This document shows, piece after piece, positions 1-12,159 of a stretch of DNA of 64,000 bases. The notes below the pieces were generated by a model, which did no database searches, was not told the origin of the DNA, and saw only the letters and a program-made list of their open reading frames with translations. Origin of the DNA: Paulownia fortunei. Lineage: Eukaryota > Streptophyta > Magnoliopsida > Lamiales > Paulowniaceae. Within the stretch, counting starts at the first letter, position 1, and each line of letters starts with the position of its first letter. Location of the stretch: assembly GCA_019321725.1 (NCBI GenBank), contig CM033110.1, positions 14,067,278 to 14,131,277 on the forward strand. Direction: 5' to 3'. A program made the translations under genes and the position numbers.

Positions 1-676
1 TGCTGTTCCATTCTATTCTTATCTCCCTCCACTTCAACCACCTTCTACTCCAGAGAGACATGTTTACCTTTGGCTATCTTGAGGTCAGCCTCTAGTATTT
101 GGCTATCGCTACAAGCTTTCATTTTCTTACCTAAGCCTGTCCTCCTTCGAGGTAGGCACCCAGACCATAGATTGGTCATTAAGGAGCTCAGGTATAAGAT
201 AGCCTGATAGAAAGAAAAGAAAATTGTAGATGTTGCCTTCGAGGCATTATCTGCCAGATGACCAACCTGAGTGTCATAGTCCATAGAGCCCGAAATGTAC
301 TGTTCTATAAAGTTAGGCATTCCTTGGAACCACTCAGTGTAGAGACTACCGTCCCTGGTCTCTAACACTGAGCTACTAGTAAAAAAAGAGGCATTCAAAG
401 AAGCCAGAGCACTGAGATGAGGACGCTGAGCTGCTGCAAAGCTGCTACCCCCAGCGAGAGTTGGGCGTTTACCTCAAATGTAAGAGGTAGTAGGTATAAC
501 AAGTCAGAGAGGGGAAGAATGGCCAGAAGATGGTGGAGGGAGCCAAGAAGTCGAAGCTTCAGCTCGGGCTGTAAAGGTAGGTAGTTGAGTTTAAGGCATG
601 CTAGTTCGAGAAACTCGTGGTTGACCTTCTGGGTAACCAAACCCCATGACTGCATTCCAGGCATGGTAAGCAGCAA
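1..676 (-). other. Unidentified degenerate ORF pair
   Basis: Two minus-strand ORFs abut here (93 codons ending near 395, then 117 codons down to about 45). The stretch is richer in GC than the AT-rich DNA to its right. A frame reading Gly-Lys-Arg-Pro-Thr-Leu-Ala-Gly runs into the 117-codon ORF across its nominal Met, so that Met is probably not a true start. The translated product has no domain I recognise. The stretch Ser-Met-Asp-Tyr-Asp-Thr-Gln-Val-Gly-His-Leu followed by a charged Lys/Glu-rich tail is reminiscent of gag-like plant retrotransposon proteins, but this is only an impression. It could also be an exon of a gene continuing beyond the left edge. Confidence 0.25.
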
Positions 677-899
677 GTAGACGAGACTCCATCAGCTGAT
701 TTGAAAAAAAGAAAAGAAAATAATGAAAATGTTTACCTAGTGATGAATTAAAGTATAGCTAAAAAAGTTAATACCTATAGGTTGAGGGAGTTGGACAGCC
801 TACGGGCTTAGCTAAAACTAGTAGAATAGGGGCCATAAATCGGCTAATAAACCTACATGGTAAGGGTTATGGTTTATGACCAAACCTTTATAATTGTCG

Positions 900-1060
900 A
901 TTACATTTATTTCTTAGAAAATTAAGATCAAGGTGGTGTGGTCTTTTTGTTGTAAAAGAGTTATATCCTTATGGGGCGATTGACATTGAGAATCATAAAA
1001 ATAGTGATGTATTCGAAGTAAATAGGCAAAGGCTTAAATGATTTCTAGAAAATTAATTTT
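900..1060 (+). pseudogene. Integrase C-terminal tail, copy A
   Basis: The plus strand reads Lys-Leu-Arg-Ser-Arg-Trp-Cys-Gly-Leu-Phe followed by Tyr-Pro-Tyr-Gly-Ala-Ile-Asp-Ile and then Val-Phe-Glu-Val-Asn-Arg-Gln-Arg-Leu-Lys. This is the typical end of Athila-type integrases, where a K-R-W-GPF block is followed by VNG-RLK. The matching segment in copy B is at about 33.9-34.1 kb on the minus strand. Nothing of the catalytic core is present upstream, so the element was truncated inside integrase. Confidence 0.6.
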
Positions 1061-1339
1061 CACAAGAAGAAATTACTTTTCTTTCTAACCATTGTTATGA
1101 TTAGTATGTGTATACATACACATTTTCTCTAATTTTGCTTGTTTTGTAGGCTTTCTTTTTTTATTTTTTATTTTCCAATTCAGTGGCAGATAACGGTACT
1201 CTGTGGCTATTGAAGTTGAATTTATCAATTTTCCAGACAATTGAAATCTTTGTGAAAAAAATTCTCTCTCTTTCTTATTCTCTTTTTGTTCTTTTCAAAA
1301 TAGATGACATTTTTCTCACTCTCAAGAAGTGATTTTATT

Positions 1340-1880
1340 GTTTGTCTAAAAATACAGTTTTTAAAAATTTATAAAATTAAGATTGAAAGATTAAGGATAT
1401 TTATGTACAAGGGCATCCTAGGAGATATACGATGGATAATTGAAGCAAATGTAAGAGTAGCAGACGAGTTTTCAAATGAGTTTTCAAACTTGCTTACTAC
1501 ATATATGTCTGGTTTTGGTAAAACCATATGTTCAAAAAAAGAAAGGGTGAAAAAAAGTAAATTTGTTACAAATGTGGTTGATGGACTTACAACACAGTGT
1601 CGTTCTTTAGGAATGATTTCTAAAAATTGAGAAGATAAAATTCAATTCATTATGGATGGAATGAGTAATGAGTCTTTAAATAAAATTATATAGACTCTTG
1701 AAATGCATTCATATGGATTAATACAATGTGCAATTCTTGATTTATGGAATCACTTCAGGGATGAATTTGAGCATTATAATCTTATGAATCTAACATTAAA
1801 AGACTCTATTTGCTAGTTTATAAAAAAATTGGATAGGAAGCATATCTTTGACCCATAAAGGGCATTTAAGTCATTACTAG
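1340..1880 (+). pseudogene. Unidentified ORF between integrase and LOG relic, copy A
   Basis: The frame has an open part to about 1630 and then continues with scattered stops. It is collinear with the minus-strand ORF at 33.1-33.6 kb. Shared blocks include an MDG-S-E-LN-II-TLEM segment, an AIL-LWNHF segment and KKLDRKHI near the end. It lies where Athila elements carry an env-like ORF, but I see no transmembrane segment or signal peptide. The polypeptide is alpha-helix-rich and I cannot assign it to a family. It could be an element-specific accessory ORF or a second captured host fragment, since the next ORF downstream is a captured host gene. Confidence 0.55.
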
Positions 1881-2099
1881 ATATAAAACTAGAGTAAAAT
1901 GTAAGCCACAGTCACAACTACATGTGCATTCACATATAAGTAGCAAATTTTCAAATTTTGTGTCCTTATTTTCAACCTTTCTAATTAAAAAAATATGTGT
2001 AATAAATGCATTCCCTGTTCATACCTCAATAAATAGCACCGTATTTAATCCATTTTAGTACAACTCACTTTCAAAAAAATACAAATAAAAAAATGGAAA

Positions 2100-2775
2100 A
2101 GTCTTCCACTCGTACATTCAACTGTATTTTCTTTTTTTTTTTTTTTTTTTTTGTAGAACCACTCCAGGAAAAAATGATGAGTCTATAGGGGCATGCAATA
2201 ACTTTGGTAGTACTTTAGCAAAAGAAAAGCTCATTTAGAGTATAGGGGAGGCAGTGTAGAGTTAATGGAGAGTGTTACTACTTCTGCTCATGTAGAAGAG
2301 TAAAAGTTTTAGGAGTTATCCCAAAACCTTAAACAGTATAGAATATCACAAGTATAACCATTGGAGATGAGTTAAAAGTGTCACATATTCATGACAGAAT
2401 GTCTAACATGTTAAATCTAACATGTTAAACAATTCAGATGCATTCATCACTCTACCTGACGGCTTTGGTACACTAGTAGAATTATTCCAAGTTGTCTCTT
2501 AGGCACATCTCAATATTCACCAGAAACCTATAGGTATTCTTAATGTTAATAGTTTCTTTGATGGTTTGCTATCTTTTATGATCATGCTGTAGAAAAAAAA
2601 TTATTTCACCGTCTGCGAGACGAATTCTTATTTCTACTCCAACAACTGACCAACTAAATGATCAACTTCTAGCATACGTGTCAGAATCTGATCTAGCATT
2701 CGCTCTTGTGGATTAGTCCAACAGGGACAATGGTCAAAACCATAAAATGAATTTGACTATCAGCCTGTGAGATTT
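2100..2775 (+). pseudogene. LOG-like phosphoribohydrolase relic, copy A
   Basis: LOG enzymes release active cytokinin bases from riboside 5'-monophosphates. In shifting frames this segment gives, in the LOG order: an N-terminal Cys-Arg-Thr-Thr-Pro-Gly-Lys-Asn block (2154 on), a degraded YGGGSVGLMG motif (reads YRGGSVELME, near 2240), VLGVIPKP (near 2310), GDELKVSHIHDRMSNML (near 2365), LPDGFGTLVELFQVVS (near 2455, consensus PGGxGTxxE with Gly to Asp), NIHQKPIGILNVNSFFDGLL (near 2515), ISPSARRILIS (near 2605), and a C-terminal WSNRDNG-like block with Trp lost to a stop. Several frameshifts and stops, and a 21-T run at 2132-2152, destroy the frame. No introns interrupt it, although plant LOG genes normally have several, so it came from a processed transcript. 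Confidence 0.82.
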
Positions 2776-4403
2776 ATCCTTAATGATTTCAACTAATAGT
2801 GTATATATTATGTTGTTTCAGGTTTATTTTTAATAAGTCACATTTTAGATAATATCTTCTAAACTCTACTTTTTTATCTATTTTCGACATTGGGGATAAT
2901 TCTCTTGGGGAAGAGATAGTTGATATCATGTCTTGTGTGTTCAATGTGTGCTTTTCTATATTTTTTTTTAAATATTCAAGCGTGTTTTCTTTTAAACTAT
3001 AAAAAAATAGTGGTAGAGTAAAGGGTAACTATAACACTTTTGAGGCGCACCCATTTTTTTTTTTTTTGCATAACATAGCAAGTTTGTGAATTATCAATTT
3101 TTTTGAGTCGTAGATATTCTTCCAACTTCAATGATTAAAATTAAGCGCAATAATGTGATTTGATTGATGATGGGTGTTGTTTTGGACTTTGATGTTATTC
3201 TTTGGTCAATATATTTTTGTGATAATTATACTCAAATAGTTTTGCACAAATAGTTATGTTATTCGGTATGGAGTTCTTATGCCATCGCTTTAATTATCAC
3301 TTGAATTTTCGATATGTAAGAGTTGAGTGTTAGAACTTTTTTTTAATCTATCGAGGCGAACGACTGATTGAATACCACTTGAAAAATGATTAAGGCATTA
3401 AGTTTTCTAGTACAATGGCCAAATTAGCTTACTCCTTATGTGATATTCCAAGAGAACATCCCATGGTGAGCCACTTTGAGCCTTTCAATAAACAAGTATT
3501 TTTTTATGGTAATCATATATTTTTACCTAACCTAAATATACTATTATCCTACCCTTGTTCTAAAAATAATTTATATTTTAAGAGACATTCCATTAACAAG
3601 GCGAGCTTGTAAAAGAAATTTGGGTTGGAATAAAAGATAAGTATGGGGGAATTTCTCTTCTAAAAAAATAAAATATAATTGCTAAGTGTTAAAAATATTA
3701 CAAGTTGCAACTTAAAATGGGATGTTGCACAATCAATAAAAATGATAAAAAAGAGGCCAATTCAATAACAATAGGCCCCGGTGTTGAAATTCGTAGAGTT
3801 TGAAAATTCTTCATTGATAAACTTTATGTCTCTAGTCCCATGAAGTTTTTAGAACCTTTATTCCAATCTATCATTTTATTTTTTAGTCACATCACTACTT
3901 TTTGGCCCTATTATAACCTTTGTTGAAAACCTTTTGATTTCGTGTGGTACATTTGGTATAATGGAGATTTGTACCAAATGAAGAACTTATGATGTTTAAC
4001 ATTTCGTTAGAAATTGAGTGATGGTTTTTGTGTGGTTTTATGGGAATTCATTTGTTTGAAGCATGCATGATTTCGTTACTATTGACATTAACTATTCACA
4101 CACACACACAATTGAATTTGCTTATTATGAAAATGTATTAACTTTTGAATAATAACGAGTTAGATTCAATACTTGTTTGATCTCATTTCTATATTACTTT
4201 GTTGTTTCTGAAGAATAATAGTTGAAATATAGTTATCATAGGTATTTGTGGGTATTACCACTGAAAACCCTCACAAGATTATAACTCGTCCTCTGTGGGT
4301 CATATAGGGGTTTAAAGGCTTGTTGCATGTGCTAAATGCAATCGTGATTTTCTACAAAAGTGGATTAGTTTCAGTTTGTTTTAGACTTGCTCGAGGACAA
4401 GCA

Positions 4404-4424
4404 AGGGTTAAGTGTGAGGAAATT
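4404..4424 (+). promoter_or_regulatory. Polypurine tract of copy A
   Basis: A purine-rich tract (AGGGTTAAGTGTGAGGAAAT) lies immediately before the TGATAAG start of the LTR. It primes plus-strand DNA synthesis in LTR elements. The upstream CTCGAGGACAAGCAAGG block is commonly seen before the PPT of plant Ty3/gypsy elements and recurs in copy B near 31.8 kb. Confidence 0.7.
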
Positions 4425-6000
4425 TGATAAGTGCATATTTTGACATATTTTTGTATCAAATTTTTTATATTTTCCTTACTTTATTCTTGTTAATATTATT
4501 ATTTTATTAATATTTTATGTTAGGGAATCAATGAATAAAAATATATCAAAAAGAGCCAAAATAAACTGAAGAAGATAACATGTTTCGTGAGCAAGTTGGA
4601 AAATAATATTTTATTGGATCAAATAAGCATCACAATTAGAAGAAAATAGTTATTTTAATATAAGTCCATCATTTGTAGATCAAAATATATACAATAAATC
4701 ACTTAAACTTTGCAAGTGATTGTTGGGTTTGTATTAAATTCAAAATAAGCATGTTTCCAAACTTGTACATTTTTTGTATTTTGGGCATAACTCTATATCC
4801 ATAAGCCTTATGGACCTGAATCTTACTTCATTTGAAAGTCAATAGATAGAATACAACTTTGTTATTAGAAACTCAACCCAATTCAACCTTGATTATAGCA
4901 AAAAATCCGTCTAGATGTGTGTATTAGAAATTATTTATCTATGCTAACACATCTTCTTAAATCAAGCATAACTTTCTTCCTAATTATTGGAATTAGGTGA
5001 TTCAAGTTGAAAAATGAAACTAATAGATGAATACACAGTTTTCATATTGATCACTTTCCAAAATCAGTTGATTTTATGGAGAAAAATATGTGATAAAAAT
5101 TAGATATGAAAATGATATGTGAATTTAGAGTATATTTAAAATAAATTTAAAGTGCATTTGGAGTGAATTTAGAAATGTTAATTTATACACTCTTTTACTA
5201 TAAATAGGGGCTCTTGGATGTCATTGAGGACATAAAAAAAAATCTTCAGATGGGGAAAGAAAGTTTTATTGTTATCTTTCTTTATGCCAAATTTTCTAAT
5301 GATAATAGAAATGTATTATCTAGGTTTAGTCTTTTATACTTTTATTATATCTTTCTAAATTTCATTTAGTTGAGGAGAAAGGATAAACCTGTTGATGGAG
5401 AAAGAGGAATTGTTATAAAAGTGCATAATGTTCAGGTATATTGTATTATTATTTTAATTTTTGATTAAAACCCTCCTTGTTTTGTAGTAGTTCTTGATTT
5501 ATACATCTCCAATGGTACAACAAATACTTAAATTCATTGAGCTTATTATACGGTTCTACCCCATCGACTCCTAACGTAAAACCTTAATTTGTTGTAGACA
5601 AAAATGTGCATAAATACTTACTCCCATAAACAAGTATTGGTGTTAGGAGATAATTTGTAAATAGTAAAATAATATCATAATTACCTTAATGCATGAGTTA
5701 TTTGATAACATCTTCTCATTGAAATCTTCATTATGTATGGATTTCAATAGTAGTATTTAAAAGAGGTATAAATAAATAAATAATCATTCATCTATCCAAA
5801 ACTCAAAAACGGATCTTTAATTTAGAGTATTTTTATTATTTTGATTTTTTAGTTATATCATAATTTTTTTTTTATATTCTAAACTACATAAATCTTATTT
5901 TTTTAAAATATAATCCTGAACACTTTAAATAACTTTTCTATAAATCGACATCGAACTCCCAAAAAATTTATTTTTTGACACGACCTAAATTGAATTTGCA
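4425..6000 (+). repeat. 3' LTR of copy A
   Basis: It starts TGATAAGTGC and ends near TTTGCA. Sequence along the whole length matches the LTRs of copy B in inverted orientation. Shared landmarks include the TCACTTGAACTTTGCAAGTGATTG-like block near 4700, the 'short 5' leader' region near 5210-5400 and the A/T-rich end. It holds one unit of the approximately 178-bp internal repeat (about 5480-5655), whereas the copy B LTRs hold two and three. Confidence 0.78.
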
Positions 6001-9000
6001 ACCTTGAAATTATTACAAAAGACAAAGGTCAAAGTTTTATGCTATGGAAACCTGATTTTTAATTAATTGATATGGACCTCCTGCCACCCAACAATATAAA
6101 ATTTCCATTCAATGAACACTGATTCCATTTTTGTATTTAGGAATGTGATATCAACATATGCCATGTATTTTTAGGTGCCCATATATTTATATGGACTATG
6201 GCATACTTAAGAGGCATTTCGCTGTAAGTAAATGTGATTACTATATTTAGATGATTTAAAAACGGGTAGGTATTTTTGTAAGTTTATAGTATTTTGGTAC
6301 TTGTAAATATAATGTTCTCATTATTTATATTCAAAGTTGTTCTATGTAATGTTGTTATTATTGTTGTATATTTGGAGATTTGAACAACAAAATAAGTTCA
6401 TTATGACAAAAAAAATAGAAAATTATACAAAATAATCTAAATTACTTGGTTATTGTTGTGATATATTGGAAAGATTTGAACAACAAAATAAATCTATTTT
6501 TAAAAAAGAAAACATTTTAAAAAATATTGAAAAATATGCAAAAGGAATTTGAAAATTGCTCAAACAACCACATATGTAATGGATATATTAAAAAAATAAC
6601 TATTACATCTCAAGAAATTAAAAAACATTACCATTAGTTGTAAGGACATCTTTGTCTCCATATTTGGTAGATAGTACTTTGAGCCAAAAAAAGAGATCTA
6701 TTTTTTTATTTTTTTATTGATGTCAGCTTTTCTCACGACGACAATGATGTACGGAGCAATTTATAAGATAAATATCAATGAGTATTTATAATTTTAATGT
6801 TTAAAAAGTAATTTTAATAATTAGACAAAACCTAGCTAGTTGCTTTTGTAATTAACCTTTCTAAAAAAAATTAATCACGCTGAATGGATGGTCAAATTTT
6901 CACTTAGCATTAGTTGTCGCATGACAAAGACCTTCTCACTCAAGTTGCCATTTAAATAAATATATTTTATAAGTCAAATTCATCTATGTACGCATCCTAC
7001 ATCATTCTGCAAATTTTTGTTGGTCCGCCTTCTTGATATTTAAATATTTGATAAAAGTCTTTCCCCTAGTGTTATTTAGTTGAAAATTTTAATAAAATAT
7101 TATTTAAACATTAAAAAATCCCTAATCTAATACATATAAAACAATTCATTATTTTAAAAAAATTAAATGAAAGTTGTTATTAAAATAAAAGTACAAAAAA
7201 TTGAGAAACCAAAGTTCAAATTCAAAACTCTTTTCAATTGTATACAAATATATTAATTTAATACGTGCTAAAGAAATTTATAATTTAAAAAATTAGTGAG
7301 AGACCAAAATTCAAATTTAAGGTCATTTTCAACAAATTAATAGTATCGATAAATTTTATGTATGAGATTGACTTTTCAAAAAATCTAAATGCTTTCAGAA
7401 GCGTGTACACAAATTTTAATAAAAGAAAATGATAATAATTGCGGAAACCTTTTAAGTTTCTTATATGAACAATTTTTTAAAAACAAGTAAAAGGTCAAAT
7501 ATTAAAGTCCAAACCATATTTTACTAAAATAAAGATGAAAGATTAATTCTTATAAGTTTTAATATAAACATATAATTTTGAAAATATTAATCGATCATCT
7601 TTTAATACACACATTCAGAGGGGGGGAAGTCCATATCTTAAATTGTGAGCTTCAGTGGGAATATATGTTTCTATTTATCTGTGGAAATAATGCATTTCAA
7701 AATAACTTTCTTTAGATTTTTTATAAAAATATACTATTTACTATATTATTAAAGATGGCCTTTGTAATTAAACTTAGGTCTCTCACTTTATTTTGAAAGT
7801 TATACACTTATAAAATTATGAATCATTTATAATAATGAATATTTGATTTTTTATTATATGTAAAGTTTAATCTATACTTTTATGTTATTGTAGTGACTCT
7901 AAAATTTACAATTTCACAATTTTTTCTTCTTCAAAAAATAAAGCATTATGAGAAATACTACTAATTAGTGTCTTGCAAGTTATGCTCTCTCTTCTTTTTT
8001 TTATGAGAACTATAGGAATAGAGGAATTTTGGTCTTTTATAAAATTTTAGCAGAATTTTTACCAAATAATGCTAGGGAGAAGGTTTTTGTCAAAAAATTA
8101 ACTTCGAAAGGTAGATGCCAAAAATCAAAACCTAAAAAGAGGTGGATGTAAATAAACTAAAGGCTTATTGAATCTGTGGATAGAATTAATAATATTGCCA
8201 AAAAACACGATGCGGTGACCAGCGCAGTTAATTAAATACGAGACGAAAAAAAATTGATATGTAATATGTAGAAATACATTATGATTTTTTGTTAAAAATT
8301 ATAATAAAAAAATATAAAAATAGTTAAGATATGATTTGTAGACATATAAGTAAAAATACGAATGTAAAATAATTATATGAAAGCAAAAATATGATTTATT
8401 TTTATATTATTTTTATATAAATTTTATTTGCATTAATTTCAAATTTATACAAAATTTAATTTTTTAAGTATTTTTATATTATTTTAATCTATAATTATAA
8501 CAAAACTTAAAGATAATTATTTAACATGATTTGTACATTCATATATTATTAGAATTTTTATTTTATTTTTATATGATATTCCAGTAATATTTATATAGAA
8601 CTTTCAAATAATTTTTAATATATTTTAATAATATAAATATTTATTAAAATAAAATATTATTCGTTAAATATTATACAAGTAAATATGTGTGTTATCGTTC
8701 GCTTAAATAATACAAAATATTACTCAATGATTTAAAATATATATATAAAAATAAAAATATTTTTTAATTATTTATACATATATATTTCATACGAACATAA
8801 CACAAATTTTAACTAAATTAGGATTGGAACTAGAATTGTGAATTGGATTCCGTAATGTCAGCCCTGCCCAAGATAAGTTATCAATTGATTTGGAGATTGT
8901 CAAGTTGGGTTTCATCAATTCTGGGCTAACTCCAATCACTTGAAAAGACTTGATAGGATTGTGTATCAAATTCTATCCACAAATTCAAATGAGCCGCCCC

Positions 9001-9075
9001 AACAGTTTGTGATAGGTGTTCAATTGTTATTATAGCATAGAGTAGGCCAGTACATAAGCAGTGTCTAGAATTAGG
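6001..9075. other. AT-rich intergenic DNA, no gene seen
   Basis: Very AT-rich with short poly-A and poly-T runs and stops in every frame. A weak direct repeat lies at about 6355-6400 and 6450-6497, each carrying TTTGAACAACAAAATAA. A G-run occurs at 7620-7626. I see no coding signal, RNA gene or clear transposon end. Confidence 0.6.
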
Positions 9076-10073
9076 GAGTATTTGTAAACACTTAAAAAAA
9101 GTGATTCTCAATTTTTTATTAAAAAAAAATAATTTTTAATATTTTTAAATATCAATTTTTACTTCTATTTTTATATAATTTAATCATAATCTAGAAGTTG
9201 GGGAGGGTCCTTTTAAATTTCTGATTCTACTTCTGATTTTTTTAAAATATGTAAAAGTTCTTTTGAACATTTTTGCCCTCAAAAATATATTTATATATCA
9301 TAAATGCCCTTACATTATATAAATATATAAATATTTATAAATATACAATATGTAATATATATTTAAATATAAATATTTATATGAATAAATGAATATTTTT
9401 ATATACCTATATTTAGTTTTTATATATTATATATTTGTGAAAATATATTTATAAATATATTTATAAGTAATATAAATATATATGTATTTTTACATTTATA
9501 TATTTGTAAATATATAAATACATTTATATGATTTATAAATATATAATTTTATTTCATATATTTATATTTGTGAATATATAAATATATTTATATATATTTA
9601 TAAATAATTTATACATTATAAAATATTTGTATGAATATATATACATATACTATAAACATATGTATTTTTATATATTATATATTTGTGAATATATGAATAT
9701 ATTTATATGTAATTATAAATAATTGTACGAATATAAAAATACATATATATAAATATCTATATATGTATTTTTACATATTTATATAGTTGAGAATATATAA
9801 ATATATTTATATATATTGATATAAATATTTAATGTTTATATACATACGTACATACACATGTATATATATTACTATTTCAAAATAGAAGGGCTATTTAGAC
9901 TTTATATACAAATAAAAGCATTTTTACAACTTATTTATTCAATATTCTTTTTTAACTTATTTTACTTTTCAGCAACACTTTACAAACAAGGTAAAACTTC
10001 TACTTTTGAACTGATTTTCAACTCTATTACAATAAATTACTTTCTTTAAAAATAGTAATTTTTGCAAACATTC
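9076..10073. mobile_element. Probable MITE with AT-rich core
   Basis: The two ends are loosely inverted. The left begins GAGTATTTGTAAACACTT with AAAAAAGTGATTC, and the inverse of the right end begins GAATGTTTGCAAAAATTAC with AAAGAAAGTAATTT. Inward, both sides also carry an ATTTTTGCCCTC / AATAGCCCTTC block. The interior (9290-9870) is a run of ATATTTATAAATAT variants. I could not find a target-site duplication. The 63-codon ORF at 9858 is AT-rich noise. Confidence 0.4.
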
Positions 10074-11829
10074 CTTTAACCTAATCTAAAAACAAATGCT
10101 CTTTTTTTTTTTCCTTTTTTTTAAACAATGATTAACAAACACACTTTTTCTGAAGTCCGATTTTATAGATTATCCTTTCATGTTTGTACCTAAATTAAAT
10201 ATAACTTAAAATTGCAATTTTCTCTTACTGCTTTAGAAAACAAAATGGAATTCCTATAAACAGTACTTACTGCTTAATAGTTTATGGCTCATGTGGACAA
10301 ACAAAAATGAGGTTATTTTTCAAAAATAAAATCATTAACCCTGTTTTTATAAGACATAAAGCAAAAAAAAAATAAAAAAATGAGTCAGTCATTAACACAA
10401 AATCATATAATAAAAGAAAAACGACCTTATCTATTTAAATGGAACTCTCGCCAACCTGCATGGTTTAAACTTGATATTGATGGAGTTGTTTAAAAGGAAT
10501 AGTGCTAGAAATTTTAATTTTGAAAATAATTTTTTTCTATAGAACAATAAGATATTTTCATTATATGAAATAAAATCATATTATTTTAAAAGGAGAAATT
10601 AATAAATTTACATATAAAATTGAGGGAGGCGGTTGCCTCCCCTGCCAGCGCCTGTCCAAGGTGTTGTTGAGACGCCCAACGAAGTTTAATTTGCAGGATT
10701 TTCAATTCATATTGGAATTACTTCCAACACCATGGAAAGGAATCAGTTGGCAAAAGCATTGGGGATCAAAAACTATGGATTTTCAATTCATTTTTTGTCC
10801 CCTTTTCATTATCAATTTATTTTTACAAAATAAAAATAAACATACATCACATTTTTCAAGACATTTTTATCTTAATACAAATATTTTTTCATAACACATC
10901 TAGAACACACACACAAAAAAAAAAAAAAAACCCAAACATACCCAATTATTAATACTGATTCTTTTTTATTACTGGTTTTTAGGAATCGAACATCAATAAA
11001 TAAATTCCTTCACAACTGTGGGAGGATCTTGGTAGGAGGGGAACATCGATAAATAAATTCCTTCACGACTGTGGGAGGATCTTGACTAACTTTACACAGC
11101 TACAACCAAACTTTTGTTGCAAGGAACTAAGCACCCCGGTCGGTTTTTTGGCCAATCTTGCATATACTAGTAGAGCAGATTTGTTCTTTTGAAGAATATC
11201 CACACTTTATGGAAAAATTTGTGAGAATACAAAAAATTTGTATCTTGAATAGTAGCTAGTCCTGTACTAAAACGACATTTTGACTCAATAGTTTAGTAGT
11301 TAAAACCTGCTGCTTAATCTTGGCTTCAAGTTTGGTTAAGCCTGAAAATCAGTCAATTTGTATAAATCATGAGGTTCGTTCTGGATGTGTTTGTGTTCAA
11401 GCTAGTTTTTCATTCTTACTAAATTTTGTAAACAGATATATACATGTATAAGGCATACTTGTTAAACATATCATTCAAACACAGTGCTAATGACCTATCC
11501 AACTATTAGATTAGCCACTTATGCCTGATCAACTTTACAGTTCAACCAACAAAATGGGTTGCAAAATCTTGTGGTTTTTCTTGATCAATAAAATGAGAAG
11601 ATAAAAGGAAAAGATGAAGCATCTCAAATTCCTGCGTGATGATCCATCCCATCCTCGACTATAGATTAAATCATCAAATTAATCTATATCTATTCCTTTA
11701 ATTAAAAACCATGATTTTAACTAATCAGCGTACGGACAAGTCCTGAATTGATAATTGAGTCCAAATTCGATACACCACCATCAAAAGTATCAGTCTCCAC
11801 CACCATTTCTGCCAGTACATAGATGGCTG
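10074..11829. other. Intergenic DNA with a short tandem duplication
   Basis: No gene is recognised. A 53-bp unit is tandemly duplicated at 10988-11040 and 11041-11084 (GAACATCAATAAATAAATTC / GAACATCGATAAATAAATTC, both ending GTGGGAGGATCTTG). A short GC-rich patch lies at 10621-10680. The rest is AT-rich. Confidence 0.5.
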
Positions 11830-12147
11830 GTTGATGACATATTGAACTGTTGGGAAATAGCATCTCTAAACAGCACTTCCATAGGTGCTTACCACCCTTG
11901 CAAGAGCGGGTCTGCCAGTGTCCATTAAAAAAGACAGTTGGCTTCTCCAGTCACAGTCCCAAAATAATGCCTTTCAATTGCATAAATGAAATCTACCTGC
12001 ATTATTTTCGTGCAAGAGGACATATCAAGTTTTGCACTTTCCACCAGCTGTATTTTCTTAAACATGTATAATACCATAGCCTTTCTCCTGCTGCAAAGGC
12101 TCAGACAATTTGTTGCCCAGAGGCCCAGTAACATAGACATTGGTTAT
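11830..12147 (-). pseudogene. Unidentified coding-like fragment
   Basis: On the minus strand two neighbouring frames look protein-like. One reads VYVTGPLGNKLSEPLQQEKG and leads, after a frame change, into VESAKLDMSSCTKIMQVDF and YAIERHYFGTVTGEANCLF. A third frame continues DTGRPALARVVSTYGSAV. Base composition is more balanced than the flanks. The frame shifts point to a decayed gene or transposon fragment. I do not recognise the family. Confidence 0.3.
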
Positions 12148-12159
12148 GTCACGCCTAAA

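Larger units (their letters stand above)
900..6000 (+). mobile_element. Athila-like Ty3/gypsy element, 5'-truncated (copy A)
   Basis: This is the 3' half of a Ty3/gypsy retrotransposon of the Athila type. In order it holds the integrase C-terminal tail (about 900-1060), an unidentified ORF (1340-1880), a LOG-like pseudogene (2100-2775), a non-coding stretch, a polypurine tract and a 1.6-kb LTR. The same order appears on the opposite strand at 30.1-34.0 kb in copy B, which identifies it as the same family. Gag, protease, RT, RNase H and the 5' LTR are missing, and homology stops abruptly near 900. About 1 kb between the LOG relic and the LTR (roughly 2790-3840) has no counterpart in copy B. 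It holds a second PPT-like run near 3642. Multiple stops make the element inactive. Confidence 0.8.

Noticed and set aside
2132..2152. 21-T run as the poly(A) trace of a retroposed insertion
   Set aside because: It sits inside the LOG-homologous region in place of a 7-T run in copy B, so it is better explained by homopolymer expansion.
9290..9870. Possible origin or scaffold-attachment region because of extreme AT richness
   Set aside because: The stretch is a low-complexity ATATTTATAAATAT array; AT richness alone is weak evidence in this genome.
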